64,000 nt of DNA. Source: Strongylocentrotus droebachiensis. Taxonomy: Eukaryota; Echinodermata; Echinoidea; Camarodonta; Strongylocentrotidae. A model generated the notes under the pieces. The model was not told the DNA's origin. It saw only the letters and a list, made by a program, of their open reading frames with translations, and ran no database searches. Position 1 is the first letter of the stretch, and each line of letters opens with the position of its first letter. The position numbers were made by a program, and so were the translations under genes. Positions 27,701-42,700 of the stretch are shown here, piece by piece. The DNA lies in the NCBI GenBank assembly GCA_035222895.1, contig JAVYIG010002115.1, forward strand, positions 124,001-188,000. The letters are read 5' to 3'.

Positions 27701-30700
27701 TTAATCTGAGTCCTTATAGATAACTACAAGATCCCTTTTTTCCAGAACAAGTTTGCACGAGCCATCATTGAATTGCCATCCCCAACAAGACATTTTGCTG
27801 TCAGTTTTGCTAGTTGAAAGAGAAAAAAGAGAGAATTTGTTATCCCCTATTCAATGTTATTCATTGCACCTCACAATTTTTGGCATAAATCATTTCATTG
27901 ATAATAATAATGATAATAATGATAAAAATATTGATAATGATGATAATAATAATAATAATTATAGTGACAATAATTATGATGATAATAATAATTAAAATGG
28001 TGATAATAATAATTATGATGATGATAATAATAATAATAATAATTTTTTGCATATAGTATTGATTTGTTTTTATTTCTATGAACGTTTTGAAAATATTGAT
28101 ATTCTATACTTTTCATATAATTATTAATTTTACAGTATTTCAATCTGTAGCCTTTCATTTCTCTTCATTTCACTTATTTCTTTATTTCCATCTTGTTAGA
28201 TATAAGTTCTAAATTCAAGAGAGAATTAAAAAGCTATAGATCACCACACTTATTGATTCATATTTCAAGACTTTTTCAAAAGTTGTTTTACTTTGAATTC
28301 AATCATTTCCTGAAGTTTTTATTCTCTTACCCAGCAAATCACTTGGTGCGAAATAGTTTACCTTCTGCTTTGAATTTTTAATCTTACTTCTAATTTGGGA
28401 GACCATTTGAACAAAATATTTTTCACAAAGAATTTTTTTTAAATGCCTGTTTAATGTAATTTATTCATGCACATCAAATTCATCATGACTATGTGTAATA
28501 TGATTTTTCAGTTTGCTTTGCATGTTTCATTGCTGTGTTGATATTTTTCATTTATTTTCAGTATTTTTATGTAAGAATGGATACTTCTGTTGTGTAGTAG
28601 TTGAGAGTACATAGTTATAAAGATATTTTTATGTGAACATTTTGTAGGATGACTTCATATCAGAAGTATATGATATTTCTTGAAATATATGTAGATTTCA
28701 AGTTTAATAAAATTATAAACCTTTTCTTTCCAGAAATTTTGAAAACAATTGATTCCCAAGGGAATGCACATTGATGAATCAATACCAAACTTTAAGTTGA
28801 TTTGATTGTCTTGTACATTCAAAAATGAATTTTGTGTCTTTCGATATGAACCCCCCCCCCAATAACTAGCAATACATAGCTACGTCTGAATATAGTGCTG
28901 TATTTTATCCACCTAACCCATCACTTACAAGACCCAGATGTTCCCGTATTAAGCCTATGGAAACGATAAAATGCAATAAGTCATCAGGTTAAATACAGCT
29001 TTAACACTATTCCACTGACTCTGTCTTGCAGGAAAGAGGAAGAAGGGGGGCAAGGGACCAGTTGACATCTCGCCCTACTTCGTAGAGACACCCAGCAAAT
29101 GTTCAAGTCCTGAGGGTAAGTGTATCTTAACCCTATTTAGCCTGGGGGGGGGGGGGGCTTGAGAAGCCCCCCCCCTCGACATTTTTTGCGATAATTTTTT
29201 AACGCAAGAAAATCTTGCACTGAAATTTTGTGACTTTTTTCTTTCGAGTCTTGCGCAACTTTTGAAAGAAATTTTTCGAAAATCGGACCTACCATTACAA
29301 AGTCACGTGTCCTTTTGTCTTCGCATGTCAGCCCGAAAATCGCTCATTTTTGTGATTTGTGTACAAAACATATGGAAATCTCATTTTTCAAATAAAGAGG
29401 TAAAACATTGGTTATTTGGTCTTGTTTAGATTTTAGGTGTTTATTTTGGGGTCAAAATAGTTGAATTATAGTTGAAAATGAAATAAAACAACAAAAACAA
29501 TAAAATACATAAGTAAAAAAAACAAATAAATGCATAAGAAATTATCAAAACAATAGATAACATAAGAAATAACCCTGGTTTTTCAAATTTTTGTGTTGTA
29601 TTATTATTCCAAATGGTCTAACAAATATATGTAGTGAGAAAGAATGCTTAAATATGAATAATGTCTGATTTATGGGCAAAAATGTGAATTTAATGACCTT
29701 ATTTGCATAAATTACCATAAATATGCAAATGAGTGAATTTTTCAAAAAAATTGCAATTACCATAGTATTTTATACACTTCACTTGACATGTATGCAAATT
29801 TTCGCGGCGATCGGGCGTTTCACGGCCGAGATCATAGGGGGGGGGGGCCTGAGAAGCCCCCCCCCCCCGGGCTATGCAGTTTCAAAATAGCCCGGGCTAA
29901 ATAGGGTTAAAGTCTGTCTGTATTAGTTTGGCCAGGGCGGATTAGACCTCCCTGCAAGGTCACTGACAGGTGGTTATCTCATCAAATCAACTCTTAATCA
30001 ACATAAGAAAAAGGGATCATGGGGGGCCGATTAGGCATTGTTTGCTATATAGAGGGCGCAAGTAGCTATAAGTAGTGCATTGGGGCTTTAACCCACTTCC
30101 TTAGAGTACTTGGTGGTGTCTGTCTAAAACCTATGAGAATGAGAGAATTCAGTAGTCAAGGGGTTCATTTAAATACATATTTGAATTATTCATTTAACAT
30201 TCTTTTAAAGCCCCACTGCACTACTTGTAGCTACTTATTCCCTCTATATAGAAAACAATGCCTAAGCGGTGCCCGTTGGTACCCCATGATCCTCTTTTTC
30301 TCATGTTAATTGAGAGCTGAGTTGATGAGATAACCACCTGTCAGTGACCATGCTGGGTGGTCTAATCCCTCCTGACCAAACTAGTACAGACAGGCTTTAA
30401 AGCCGTATATATATGCTGTATATTTAAATCTATATTTTAAATGCGTTTCAAAGTGTTCCTGGCAAATAGAAATATACTACAAAATGCATGATGTAATATA
30501 CAGTGGTAGTGCAGTTATAGTTTACCATCGAGTAATTGAAACACAACCCTTTTCAGAAATCAGTTGTTAAATGGGTACCCGATAGGATATGATTGTCATT
30601 GTTGGTCAAAGAATTAGTGAGCATCAAGTAACCCCTGGCTAGAATGCTCCCCAGGGAGTGGAGATTGAGCGGGCAGGTATTGAATCCAATGACCGGGGTA

Positions 30701-33700
30701 ATAGTATATCTGTATAGTGGTTTAGAGACATTGTAGATGTATTAATTGCTATATAAAAGCAGAATATTATTATTATTATTATACAATAGATTTTTTCAAA
30801 ACGAGGAAGGAATGGTAATAATAGCTTATTGTTTCATAGCTTTTCAGCAACATGTCCCTTTTTATACTATTATTATTCCCATTCCTTCATTATGAGATAA
30901 AATAAAGAGTTAAAATCTTAATTTCTCTTCACATACTGAACTGCAAAATGATTATTACGTTCCTCTTTATGACATAACATTAGAGTGTAAGTTGACTTAT
31001 TTGTAAATATTGATATCTTTTTCGGCAATATATACCGGTAGGCAAGTCATTCACAGTAACCATTTTACCTGTACCTATTGAGGAGTTTTTCACTGAAGCG
31101 TAGTAATGTATATTCAGTATACATAGTAGCTATGTTATATTAAATATCAAACAATTTTATTCTTCTTGTAATCTTCAAAGGGCTATGCTGCCTATCATGA
31201 AAATGAAGATGATTATTTTTTCTTCTCTTATTCCATCTGTACCTCCACCTTACAGGTCAGACTGTAAAGTTTGAAGCCTTGGTTGCTGGTGAGCCTACCC
31301 CAACCGTCAAATGGTTTAAAGGCAAGAATGAGATCAAAGATGGATTCAAAGGAAGATATGCTGTAAGTATGCTGCTGTGTCCTTTCAACAGAGCTGCCAA
31401 CCATTCCCATATTGGATCAATGATTCCCATTTTGTAAGGAATGATTCCCATTTTAAAGGATTTTGGATGAAAGATTTCCATTTTGGAGGAATTACCTTTT
31501 TAGTTATTTCATGGGAATGATTCCCATTTAATATGAGGAATGACCTTATTTTGGAGGATAAAGATGATAACATTAGGGACTCAATACATCCATAGGCTTC
31601 CTTAAATCACTTGGTCAAGAATAAAACCTGAATCAACGTTACTTTGCTTTGTAATGAACATTGCCAAGCTTACATTATTCAGCGTAATAGAAAATTCACG
31701 AGACAGATTTGTGATGATGATTTCATGTGTCATCGTTTATCTCGATACAAGATAACACTTGTTAGGATCGTCTCATCGTTCGCGTGAACACATTTTTGAA
31801 TTAAGAATGAAGACAAGCTCTTTAATAGTAAATAATATATATCATGTACAGCATTACAATTGGGTGGCATTTCTCACCTGATAGATTCTGGAAGATTGTT
31901 GCCAATATGTTGATTATATTGCCTACCCCGCCCTTCCCTGTTGCAGATGAAATACAATGAGAAGACCGGAGTCCACTCGCTGGAGATCAAGAAGTCCGAC
32001 TCCATGGACACCGGCAAGTTCTCTTGCAAGCTTGAGAACCAGCACGGCAAGGACGAGCGTGCTTTCTCCCTCATGGTGACACGTAAGTACTGTACACCAG
32101 CCCCACCCTTGATCTACACCCCCCTCCTCCTCCACTCACCCCAAAAAGTTACCTCTCCCCGCCCTCCTAAGACTCCTGAACGTAGTGAAGGAAGATTATA
32201 ATTCCTGAAGAGTGGTTTTGGATTAGTTTGAATTTGCTGAGATCGGAATCAGATTATTGAATTTCTTTGAAATAGTGAGGTTTGCGGTGTTGGTGTCCAT
32301 TTGAGGAATACACATGAAGAAGTGACACACGATTACGCACCCACACACACACACACACATGGAGTAGCCAACATAGGTGTTGCGGTGATATGGTTTTATT
32401 TTTTAAAGTTCAGATTTATCTGAATGATCGGCACAGGGCAATAGCTAAATGGATCTTTTGAGTACTGGTGAGTAAAGCTAAACTACTGATGCTCCAAGAT
32501 CGAAAGCTATCACATATTAGTAGACTAGAGGTTTTTTAAACAATTTTATCATTTTACTTTTCTTTTCATTTTTTGTGGTGGGGGGGGGGGGGGGGAGTCA
32601 TAAATTACAACCATGGTTAACTGTTCCTTATTTGCTATTTGCTTCTTCTCTTGTTTTCAGTTATCAGTAAAATAAAAAATTACTCCAGAGCAAAAGCTCA
32701 AGAACATTTCCAGAAAGAATGAGATAACATTGAAATATAACATACCAGCATGGCTTATCATTTAGATCTAAATCCATAGTCTAATGGGACTTGGTGGGCT
32801 CAGAATTGAGCCAAGGGTAAGAGAATTCAATAGTCATTAGGTTAAAAACAAGTTTATATGTACACACGTGCAAAAAAATCTTTTATGTGAGGGAAAACAA
32901 TGTTTTATTGTCATAACAAACTGAAATTCTTTGCGGACTTAACACCTACCGTTGGTGCGTGCGCAGATATCTTTTTTTTAACCTAATGTAAATGACGCCA
33001 GCTCTGCGAGACATTAACTAATGACCTCTCCTAAATTTGATTTGTTATGACAAATAATATTGTTTTACTAACATAGAAGATAACATTGTTTTCAGAATAC
33101 CACCCCAGTTATGATTTTGCTTCAATTCATGAATATATTAGCAAGTAAGTGCAGTTTTATCCAAGCATTGTATGTGATCAATGGAAAATGGAAACATATT
33201 CCATAAAACTATATAAAAAGAACTTTCCCAAATTGTATACCGTACACAGTTTGATTTTAGCAGTATACATGATTGGAGAATATTTTCCTTAAACTATCCA
33301 AAGTCTGACAGAAATACTTGAATGATTGCATCAGTATTTTGTTACTTAAACCAACAACTGCAAAGTCATTATTTCAAAATATCCAATAATCTGATCTTTT
33401 GGGGTCTAGGGTTATATACAACAATATGAAATATATATATTATATTGTCTTTATAACTTATCCCATATATCGCATTTAGAGGAATAATGTGTGAGTTCTA
33501 AAGAAAACTATTAGAATGAATTAAATTATGTTGTAATCCTAATACATTGTATATATTTGGAGTAAGATTTCTTATACTTGTATGAGTAGTTGACTTTGAT
33601 TTTGATTAGCACAATATTTATTTGAAAGACGATTTGCTGCTAATGGATAAACTTAAGATATTCTATTTTATTCAACAACAAAAAAACAATTCAGGACATG

Positions 33701-36700
33701 TGTCAATTCATACTTTTAGTTCAAAACTTAGAACATTCATGAATATTTAGAAGGGGAATACCATTTTTTGTCAGAAAATAACACCAAAAAAGTCTGAATG
33801 AATAAGCATTCAAATCTATTGTTGTATTGATATTAAATTATATGAATTGTCTTTCACTCAAAGTTTTCAAATAATTTATTTATATTAATGTATGTTTTGA
33901 TACAGAATCCGAAAGGAAATATGAAAGATGTTAATTATTCCAATGTACAAACCTTGATGATATGTAATACATGTTTTGATGTTTTGATGTTCTTTGTTTA
34001 TAATAAGTCTGATTGTGTGCATTGAGTGTGAATTAATTAATGCACCCTCGCCGAGTAGAAGTCATCAATTATTTAGATACATTCCTTCTTTCTCTTTCTT
34101 CAGTATATATATATACTTCTTCAAATACACCATTGTGCACAGCTATACACTTGTATCATTCATATAAATATATATATCCTCACAACACAATTCTCAACTC
34201 ATTTTTTTCCTTGTCAATATTTTTGTGCTTTTTAATAATTTCAAAGCCTAACAACGATCATCCCAATATCAGTTACACGCAATTACCCGTCTCCCGTACA
34301 CTACTGCCTGGAAACAATATATATTTATCGTCACAAAAGTAATATCCCCTGTAAAATAACAAAACCATCATCCTAATTTCTAAACATCCAATGTGTACAT
34401 GTTAGGTCAAGACAGAAGTGGAGTTCATCAATTGAGGGAGCTAATTGATTGAAGTCTGTTTTTGAATAACATTCAGCTTTTGTTGTTGTGAGAGTTTGTC
34501 CTATTCACCTTAGATAATAACTGGTAGTTTTGGGAGTTGATGGAGTTAATCTGTTCAAAAAAGAATTGTTGTTCTTGCTCCTCTTTCAGTGCTTTTTTCT
34601 TCTAATTTGCTGGTGAATTTCTTTTTCTTTTTCTAAAAGAGATCTTTCCTTTTCAGCTTTTTGTCAGCCCGGCTATGTGAAATTGCTGTGATGGAAGGCA
34701 TTGTTCTTTTTAAACCAAAGTGTGTCAAGCAATGCAGAGCAAAATCATCCCCTTAAAAAAAATCTAAACTCTACTCGTACAGTATCAATAAATGAAATAA
34801 GATAGTGTTCACCTTTCATTCTATCAAATTTTCAGGGGTGGGGGGGGGGGGGGGGGGGCTTTAGAAGGTAAAATGTTTCTCCATGGGCAGTTATTATATA
34901 TCATCACAATATTTCAGTGATAAGTAGAGAAGGAAGATGTTTCTCTGTGTCTGAAAAGGAGAAGAAACAATTTCCTCTAACTTCCAAGAAAAATTAGGGT
35001 ATTTAACTGCAATAGAGAATTTTTGATGAAAGTGAACTTTTCTATGAAGTAGCAGCTGTCTCTTGTATATTTTGCCAGAGGAAAAATTGATTTACTAAAG
35101 AGAAGATCGTACTTCTTTTAGAAATAAACCTAAAACTCGTCATGAGACGTTTGTAAGATTATTATCTCTTTGTCTGTTCATCTACCTTAAAGTATATTTT
35201 GATACTCTATTTGTGAATTAAACACATTCCAAAAACATGTCAGATTGTATGTTTGTTCCCAAAACACCACTGTAACGTCACTCATACATCCACTTGTATA
35301 CTTCACAAACATTAGCTTCACCCCTTCCATTGTGCAGATTAACTAGCAAGAGCAATTTCTGCACTCCGACGCTTAAGTTATGTGCATCCTGCAATCTTGT
35401 TAAACAGCCGGTTGAAGTATGATCCACCGTGCTGAACTCATCCTAGGGGCTTTTTTAGAGAATGGCAACGTTTTATTTTTTTATCTTTTTTGAACGAGGC
35501 AAATGTGGCATCATTTTCCGGTCTTGCCCCTAACAGTTACCTCCCTTCCCTTCCCTGCCCCCTCCTCATTTCCCTTACTCATTATTATGATTTTATTCCT
35601 ACCCTTCATGTTCCCATCAGTCCTCCGACCCCCTGTCGAATCCCCTTGTGATCACTTTCACTAGCACATGCTTATGCGGCCCGGCTTCGGCAACTAAGGC
35701 ACCTTATTACCAGCACAATGTGGCACCAAAAACTAGCAAAACGGAAATGCAAAGGAACGAGTTCCACCCCCCTTTAATTCTTTCTCCTCCCCAAGTTTTG
35801 TCTTATCAATCCCAAGTTTTTAATTATTGCAAGGCGGCCCTGACGTCATCTTTTTATCATTTGCATTCCGACGATTGACCACCGATTTTCCATCTCTCAG
35901 TCGAAGAGGATGAAGTGCTTGAAGAAGGAGAAGGTACAATGCTTTCAAAGTGATTTCTTAATGTGATGGTGGAGAAATAGTCAGACAAATGCCTTACAGA
36001 CTGATATACAAGTTATCATAAGGTCCATATTTAGATTCACATTCCTGTAGAATGACATCTTTTGCATTAATTGTGCTGGCTAAAAACAGTTTCAAAGTCT
36101 TGTTTTTTGGTATGAACAAGGAATTTGTGTGAAAACAATTTGCAGCCTATATGGATTCAAATGCTAGTTATATAACTGACATTTATGACTTTCGGGGTGG
36201 TTTAATAGTATTAGAAGTTTACTGCTCACAAAAATATTAGTTATTAGTTTTGAGAGACTCATAAATACTTCTATATGGCAAGTAAAGTGAATGTGTATCA
36301 CCTTTTCTGGTAACTAGTTAATGCAGATCAAAGGTCATGAGTCACAAAAGCTCTGTGACCATTTTTGAAGTACATGTTTCTTAGTATGGGTCATAAATGC
36401 AAAATGTTGAAGAATCTCAATATTTATACTTGAAATGAAGTCACACTTTGATCAAAACTGGAGTAGCCCACATAATGCATATGATGACGTTTGAATACGG
36501 GAAGGTGACAAACAACTATTCTCCACCACCACGTTTAAAATAATTATACTAAGTCATTCTAGAAAACCATACAAATTATGGTCGATCTAATGGTTTTTAC
36601 CTCGGAAGAAATGTGAAATCAGATAATTGTCCCCAACGTATTAAAACAATGACAGAATATGACATACGGTAATGAAAAACAAACTTGGTGAGTAATGTGC

Positions 36701-39700
36701 CTGTTGTGTCAAGGGTTCAGGGCAGTGACGCTGATGTTCCATTAAAAGTGCAGCTTTCGCAGACATTGTAGATTTTCTAGACCATATAGTTTGAAGTTGA
36801 GGGGAAAAAACCCCCAGTGATTTTCAGGATTTTATTGCAGTTGTAAAGCGTAGTTAGGTAAATATTGAAGATACAATCCAATACCTTTTTGTCTACATGT
36901 ATATGTTTACTGCTTGGACTGATAAAGTCTTTGGAATGAATATAAGTCATGAAAGGAACCTTTCATTCATTTTGTTAATTTACACGGTTTCATTCAATCT
37001 CATTGCTGATATATGTACATTTTCTATAAAACTGAAAATGTCTTTAATGGGTTAGAAAAGAAACCCATCTTCAGTATAATAGTACCTTTGAAAGGGTTCT
37101 TCAACCTCAAAGGTCTATTAAATGAAAAAATAGAAGCGGAAAGGTTTTTGTATGTGCTTTAATGCTTGTACAGGATGACTTACGATCCACTTTTATTGGA
37201 GCACATTTTCTATAAAACTGAAAATGTCTTTAATGGGTTAGAAAAGAAACCCATCTTCAGTATAAAAGTACCTTTGGAAGGGTTCTTCAACCTCAAAGGT
37301 CTATTCAATTGAAAAAAAGGAGCAGAAAGGTTTTGGTATGTGCTTTAACGCTTGTATAGGATGACTTACGATCCACTTTTATTGGAGCACATAGTCCAAG
37401 ATTCAAATGAGGTATTGGATTGTAGAATCTGTTAGATTAGCTTCATAAACAGTACATCATGTCTTATTCCATACCTATGTCATTCCATTCATTCATACAT
37501 GTTCACTGTCTGTAGAATTTTTTCTTTTATTCAACATCCATACCCATTACCGCACATCGGTTCATTTCATTGTTACATAGAAATTTTTCTTTATCCAACA
37601 TCCATACCATTTACCGTACATCAGTTCATTTCATTGTTACATCCATATACATCAATTATTCATAAACATCAACTTTTCATACTCGTATTTCATCAGATGC
37701 AGATCAACCTACATGTTAGTGTGTCTTTCAAATGTACATGTACTTATTAACTAGATTTAAATGTCTCTGTAAATCTGTAATAAAAATTACCATTTTATTA
37801 TAGTTATTTGAAGTGGAAATCAAATATTGTTGTATATTTGTAGTAAAAAATCTGTTTTCAGTCTCGTCATCATATGTAAACTCAGAAAGTTATATGCATT
37901 TGAGCTAACTTTTTATCCTTACTCTAATAACTACATTGTTTGATCAATATACAATTATTTTTTAAGTTCAGTTACTGTTTATTCATTTTAATATGTTACT
38001 CTTCAAGTAAAAGACAGAAAAGTAGAGTAGTTTTTGCACCAGCACATCAACACATACATTTCCTCTTTCCTCATAAAACTTTCAATTTCTTGTCTTCTAT
38101 TTCATGACTACTTCATGACTCCTTTCTTCATTACACTTTATGTGTTACAAATCCTTTGGAAGTTCAAACTAATGTTGATTATGAAGGCTCAGCATATTCA
38201 AATAGGACTGTGATAAACATTTCAACTGGCAAGCAAGTAGTTTAACACTTCAGGATACCTTCAGCATTTCAAAGCTATGACCCATGACTTCATAACTTTT
38301 GAAAGAAGTTTGTTACTTCCCTAAAGAATCTGAGACCATGCTTTATTATCCAACTATTAAAGTGTGGGTCATCTGGAATAGGTAAAATCTGTATTTCCTA
38401 AATATCTAATAAGAGAAGATTTAAAAAGAAATTGACACCTAGAAATTTGGTTTTCATCAAATTTATGACTTTAATACATCCACTGCTTTGTAACAAAATT
38501 ATGAATAGAAATGTTGAAATTCTATTTCCTTGACTTTATAGAAACTCTTGTACTTTTTTAATCTTAATTATAATCTTTTGTAGGATTTGTTTTGAGATTA
38601 AGATTGTTTTGAAAAGATCATTGTGTAGAATAGACTCAATGATTATTCAGAAACTGGGTAATTAAAATTAGAAGTGCTCTTCGAAATGGTATGATTAGAT
38701 AGGGTTAATTTCCGTTCCTTTCAAGTCCAAAACACCATCATTAAAAGGTAATTACCACCTCCACCTTACACTCTTCCATCCAATCCATTTCACCTTCCTC
38801 TCTCCATCCAACTCATCTCAATTTCTTCCAAACAATTCTATTTTGGATTGTGGCTAAACCCTCCATCCATCTTCATCCCTGCACTTGTACTTCACCTTCA
38901 CTCGCACCAAGAAAAAAGATCAAAATTCAAGATTTTGTTTCTTAAAAACCTCTTCTCTTCAAGTCTCACTTTCCCCCCTCTAAAGTGCAAGCCGACTGAC
39001 CGCCGAGTTCCTGTCTTTCTCTTTCTCTCCACCACCCCCTTCCCCAATACTTGCCCCGCCCTTACTCCGCCCTTTGATGCATCGATCCACCCAACACTTA
39101 ACCACCACTACCACCACCACCACCACCCCGCCTGCAGGCAAAAGCAGAGGTATATGGATTGTTGTTTTGGATCACAACAGCACCCTCAGTAGGGTGTTCT
39201 TTGCCAGTTGATGATCTATTTGCACTTTTCAGTAGTTATTATTTTATTCGAAACAAGGAGCAATATTAAGTAATATCTTGATTTTATTTCCATATCTGAC
39301 AAACATGAAATAGGTCTGGGTGGAATTAGTTTGATAGACACATTACGATATTGCTGGATTTATTTTGTAATATAATTCATTTGATAATATGAACTATATA
39401 TTTCTGATTGTGTTTATTATATTTAAAAGTCACAGTTTCAAAATTTGCTATATTGCTGTCACAATTTTCCTAAATTTATAAGGATGTGACTTGAAATACA
39501 ATACTTACATTTTAGGATCATGGTTTTATTTTATATTATAAAAAAAACTATGAATACATAACAAATGATATTTCAATTATTTTAATTTAAATCCAAGAGT
39601 GTAAATGTGGGTATTAGTAAAAGTATTGCACCTTGCTCAAAGACAATAAAAACTACTGAAAATATGCCTGTGTATGTTCAAAACAATGATCTTGAATTTA

Positions 39701-42700
39701 CCAAGCCTCAGTTTTTAGCTACCTATATCTGCTGGTAATAATAATAGTTATCCTTTTCAAATTGGATTAAAAAAAAAAAAATTATCTTGAAACCTTTCCT
39801 ATTTACGTGTCTCCTCATAAGCTTTTTATGCTTCTTGATAAAAGAGATAAATGTGGGTGGCTCATCAAATAGAAGAGGCACGTAAAACCATGGCCTTTTA
39901 TCAATAAGCTTGCATCTGGTCGATTAACACGTCTTGTCTTCATTGTGGATCAATTGGGTTTCCGTTGCATCTACCGGAGTTGAAAAGTTTGAAGATAGAG
40001 TAAAGGGGTATATTAAAGGGCCAAATGGATCTCTTTGTTAAAAAGCCGTGGTTTTACATATCTCTAAATTTTGCTGAGCTAACTTATGACTTTTCCCTTG
40101 CTTCAATGACTATTTTAAGCATGCTCAACCCAGCTAGAAAACAGGATGAATTTTCCTTCTTTGAAAGCACTCAAGTGGCACTTTGGCACTGACAATTTTG
40201 GGCTGATAATTAAATTTTTACTTCCCCCTATCCCCCTTTTCCCCCTCATTTGATTTTGGCGTCTTTGGGAAATGCAATTTTTGCTCGGGTTTTCACATTA
40301 AATGCTTATATACGATTTTTTTTTCTTCTAGTCATAATATTCTTGCGAATTAAGTTATGCAAATTGATGCTAGAATGAGTTGGACTGTTGAGTGTGTTTA
40401 AAACAGAGATTGAAGTGAATGGAATCAGTCATCCTCTTGATGAACTATATATCTTAGAAAGAATATGTGCATTTATATTTTTTGTTAGATATGCATTACT
40501 TAATAACATACAGACATGATTACTCAAAATCTTGTCAGTATCAGCATAGTCCTAAATCACGTTAGTAATCTGCACACATTGGCGTAGGGCAAACAAAAAT
40601 TCTCTCTTATTTTGCAAAATGTATATCACAGAACTGTGTTTTAAACAGTTTCCCTGACCTAGAAATGAGAGCTGAGAGAGAAGGTTACATTTTCAACCCT
40701 AACCAGAGGGGCATCGCAATTTCATTCATTTCAAACATAAATCCTAATTCCTTTATTTGTATTAAAATAGGCTACTTCAATTCCTTTCAATTTTCCATTT
40801 TCTGATTTATTGAAATTTCTTGAAATACTCAAAATATGGAGAAGAAGAAAAAAAAAAAACTTTTTACAGCCTAGACAACATAATTAATTCATTTCTAATG
40901 GATAAGCATCTAAACATACATTTAGGGGTATGACAAATTCAAATATACATTACAGAGTCCTAAGTTTTAAAAAATCACAATATTATCCCCCCCTCCTACA
41001 ACATCAAAATATATATATATATATCTAGGGGAGCATACTTCACTATTAGTACATGTATTAAATGTTAATATGAATAATACCATATAGATGACATGTTCGG
41101 ATAATGCTGGAAATATATCACACAAACTCTTTTAAACCCAAATATGATTTTATATCAAGTGTCATTCATATATTTAAGCATGTTTGAAACATATATTTTT
41201 TAAATATATAATGGAATTTTCAGGACTAACGAAAAGGTTTGAAATATATTCTAGCGTGTGTTTTGATATTTCACAATTTCTGGAATATTTGTTTACAAAT
41301 AAACTGATATTGGAAAGTTCAGATCAGCAATCGTGTCAGTTTTGAACCGTCAACATTTTTATCTTTATTTTATTTTGCCAAGTAAGTGTCAATAGCGCAA
41401 GTAACAATGAAAAAGAAGATTCGCTTCATCCATATGTGTGATATTCCTATTAAAGAATCAAGTGACTATGCATGAAAATTGTTTGATAGATGGAAGAAAC
41501 ATTACCTAAAAAAAGAAAAATCATATATATCAGAACTATAGGGATAACGGTAAATAATACAAATAATGTTATGTCAGGCTTATAGAGCGCATAATATGTT
41601 GCCCTATTTATGCGCTTAACAAATAGCAAAATAACAAACTTATATCTTATATAACATTTGAAATAGCTACAGTAACTTAATTACATCAGTTAAGAAAGTA
41701 TAGCGACTAAATGGTGACTCCGCTAGTTGTCAAATCAAACACATGCAAGAATCTTGTAAAAACTAAGCTTCATTAAAAAAATTAGTCTGTGTGTTTAAGT
41801 ATGTACACGTCTCATATTCGCTGTATTCTACCTTTAGTGCCAGTATTTGACATAGCCTCGATGCTTTCAAATGCTCTCCATTTTCTCTGTGCAATATTGG
41901 TCCCTTGCAGTTTTGGCCTCCAACCCACAACATAATATAACTCTCCTACCTTAACCATACCAATACTGGAAATTTTGGTACAAACAAAATATTGTTATAA
42001 CTTCTTTGAGAAAACAAGCTTTATGAGGTATTTGTTTTATGTGTACTGTTTAATTAAATATAACACTAAACTAAGTTTTGGATTTATCAACATGTAACTT
42101 TTTTTTTAGTCGTTAAGAAAATTAAAAAAAAAGAGAGATCGGTTTGACATTGTTTTTTATATGTCACATTTATATGTTGGGCAAGGCCAAGCTATTTTCA
42201 CCCATGCATTACTCCACACTTAAGATTTCAGTATATCTGATGGTTGTATCAAATTTAGCTTTACTAAAGCTTGAATCAAACAAAATATCAAATACAATTT
42301 TGCATTCACATTTCAACTATGCAATTCGATAATACTCAGTAACATGGGGGACATATCTTGGACTTGCCAATTTTTAGTATTTAATTATCTTATCTTACAT
42401 TATGTTTGAGTGTCCGTTCTACATTTTTTCTTTGTTTCAATTTTTTGTTTTTTGTGTGCACATGCAATAAAATTGAAACTTACATTTTGTGAATTCCAAT
42501 TTTCCACTTTACAGAGAAAGCGCAGAGTGATGAACTTGACTTCAGGGCCCTTCTCAAGCACAGGTGAGGATAAACAAAAACAACAACTATAATAACAAAA
42601 TTGATACTAATTCTGACAATTTTGGTGATCGCCAATTCATTGTATCCATTTATTTTCCCAGGTTGTGAATAGTCATCAATTGCTATTTGAAAGAAAGTTG

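Larger units (their letters stand above)
35934..42514 (+). other. Longest intron (6.6 kb)
   Basis: AT-rich, with a 186-bp tandem duplication at 37017-37392, a long pyrimidine-rich stretch at 38755-39136 leading to a candidate 12-nt microexon, and a TA run near 41000. No other exon fits phase and splice consensus. Confidence 0.55.

Noticed and set aside
28561-28569. 9-nt phase 1-1 microexon TATTTTTAT
   Set aside because: It encodes hydrophobic VFL inside a polar linker and is plain AT-rich background.
42110-42141. Lysine-rich exon-like sequence (VVKKIKKKERS) after a strong T-tract acceptor
   Set aside because: The only donor (TCG|GTTTGA) is poor and gives a phase that does not fit the next exon; an in-frame stop follows.
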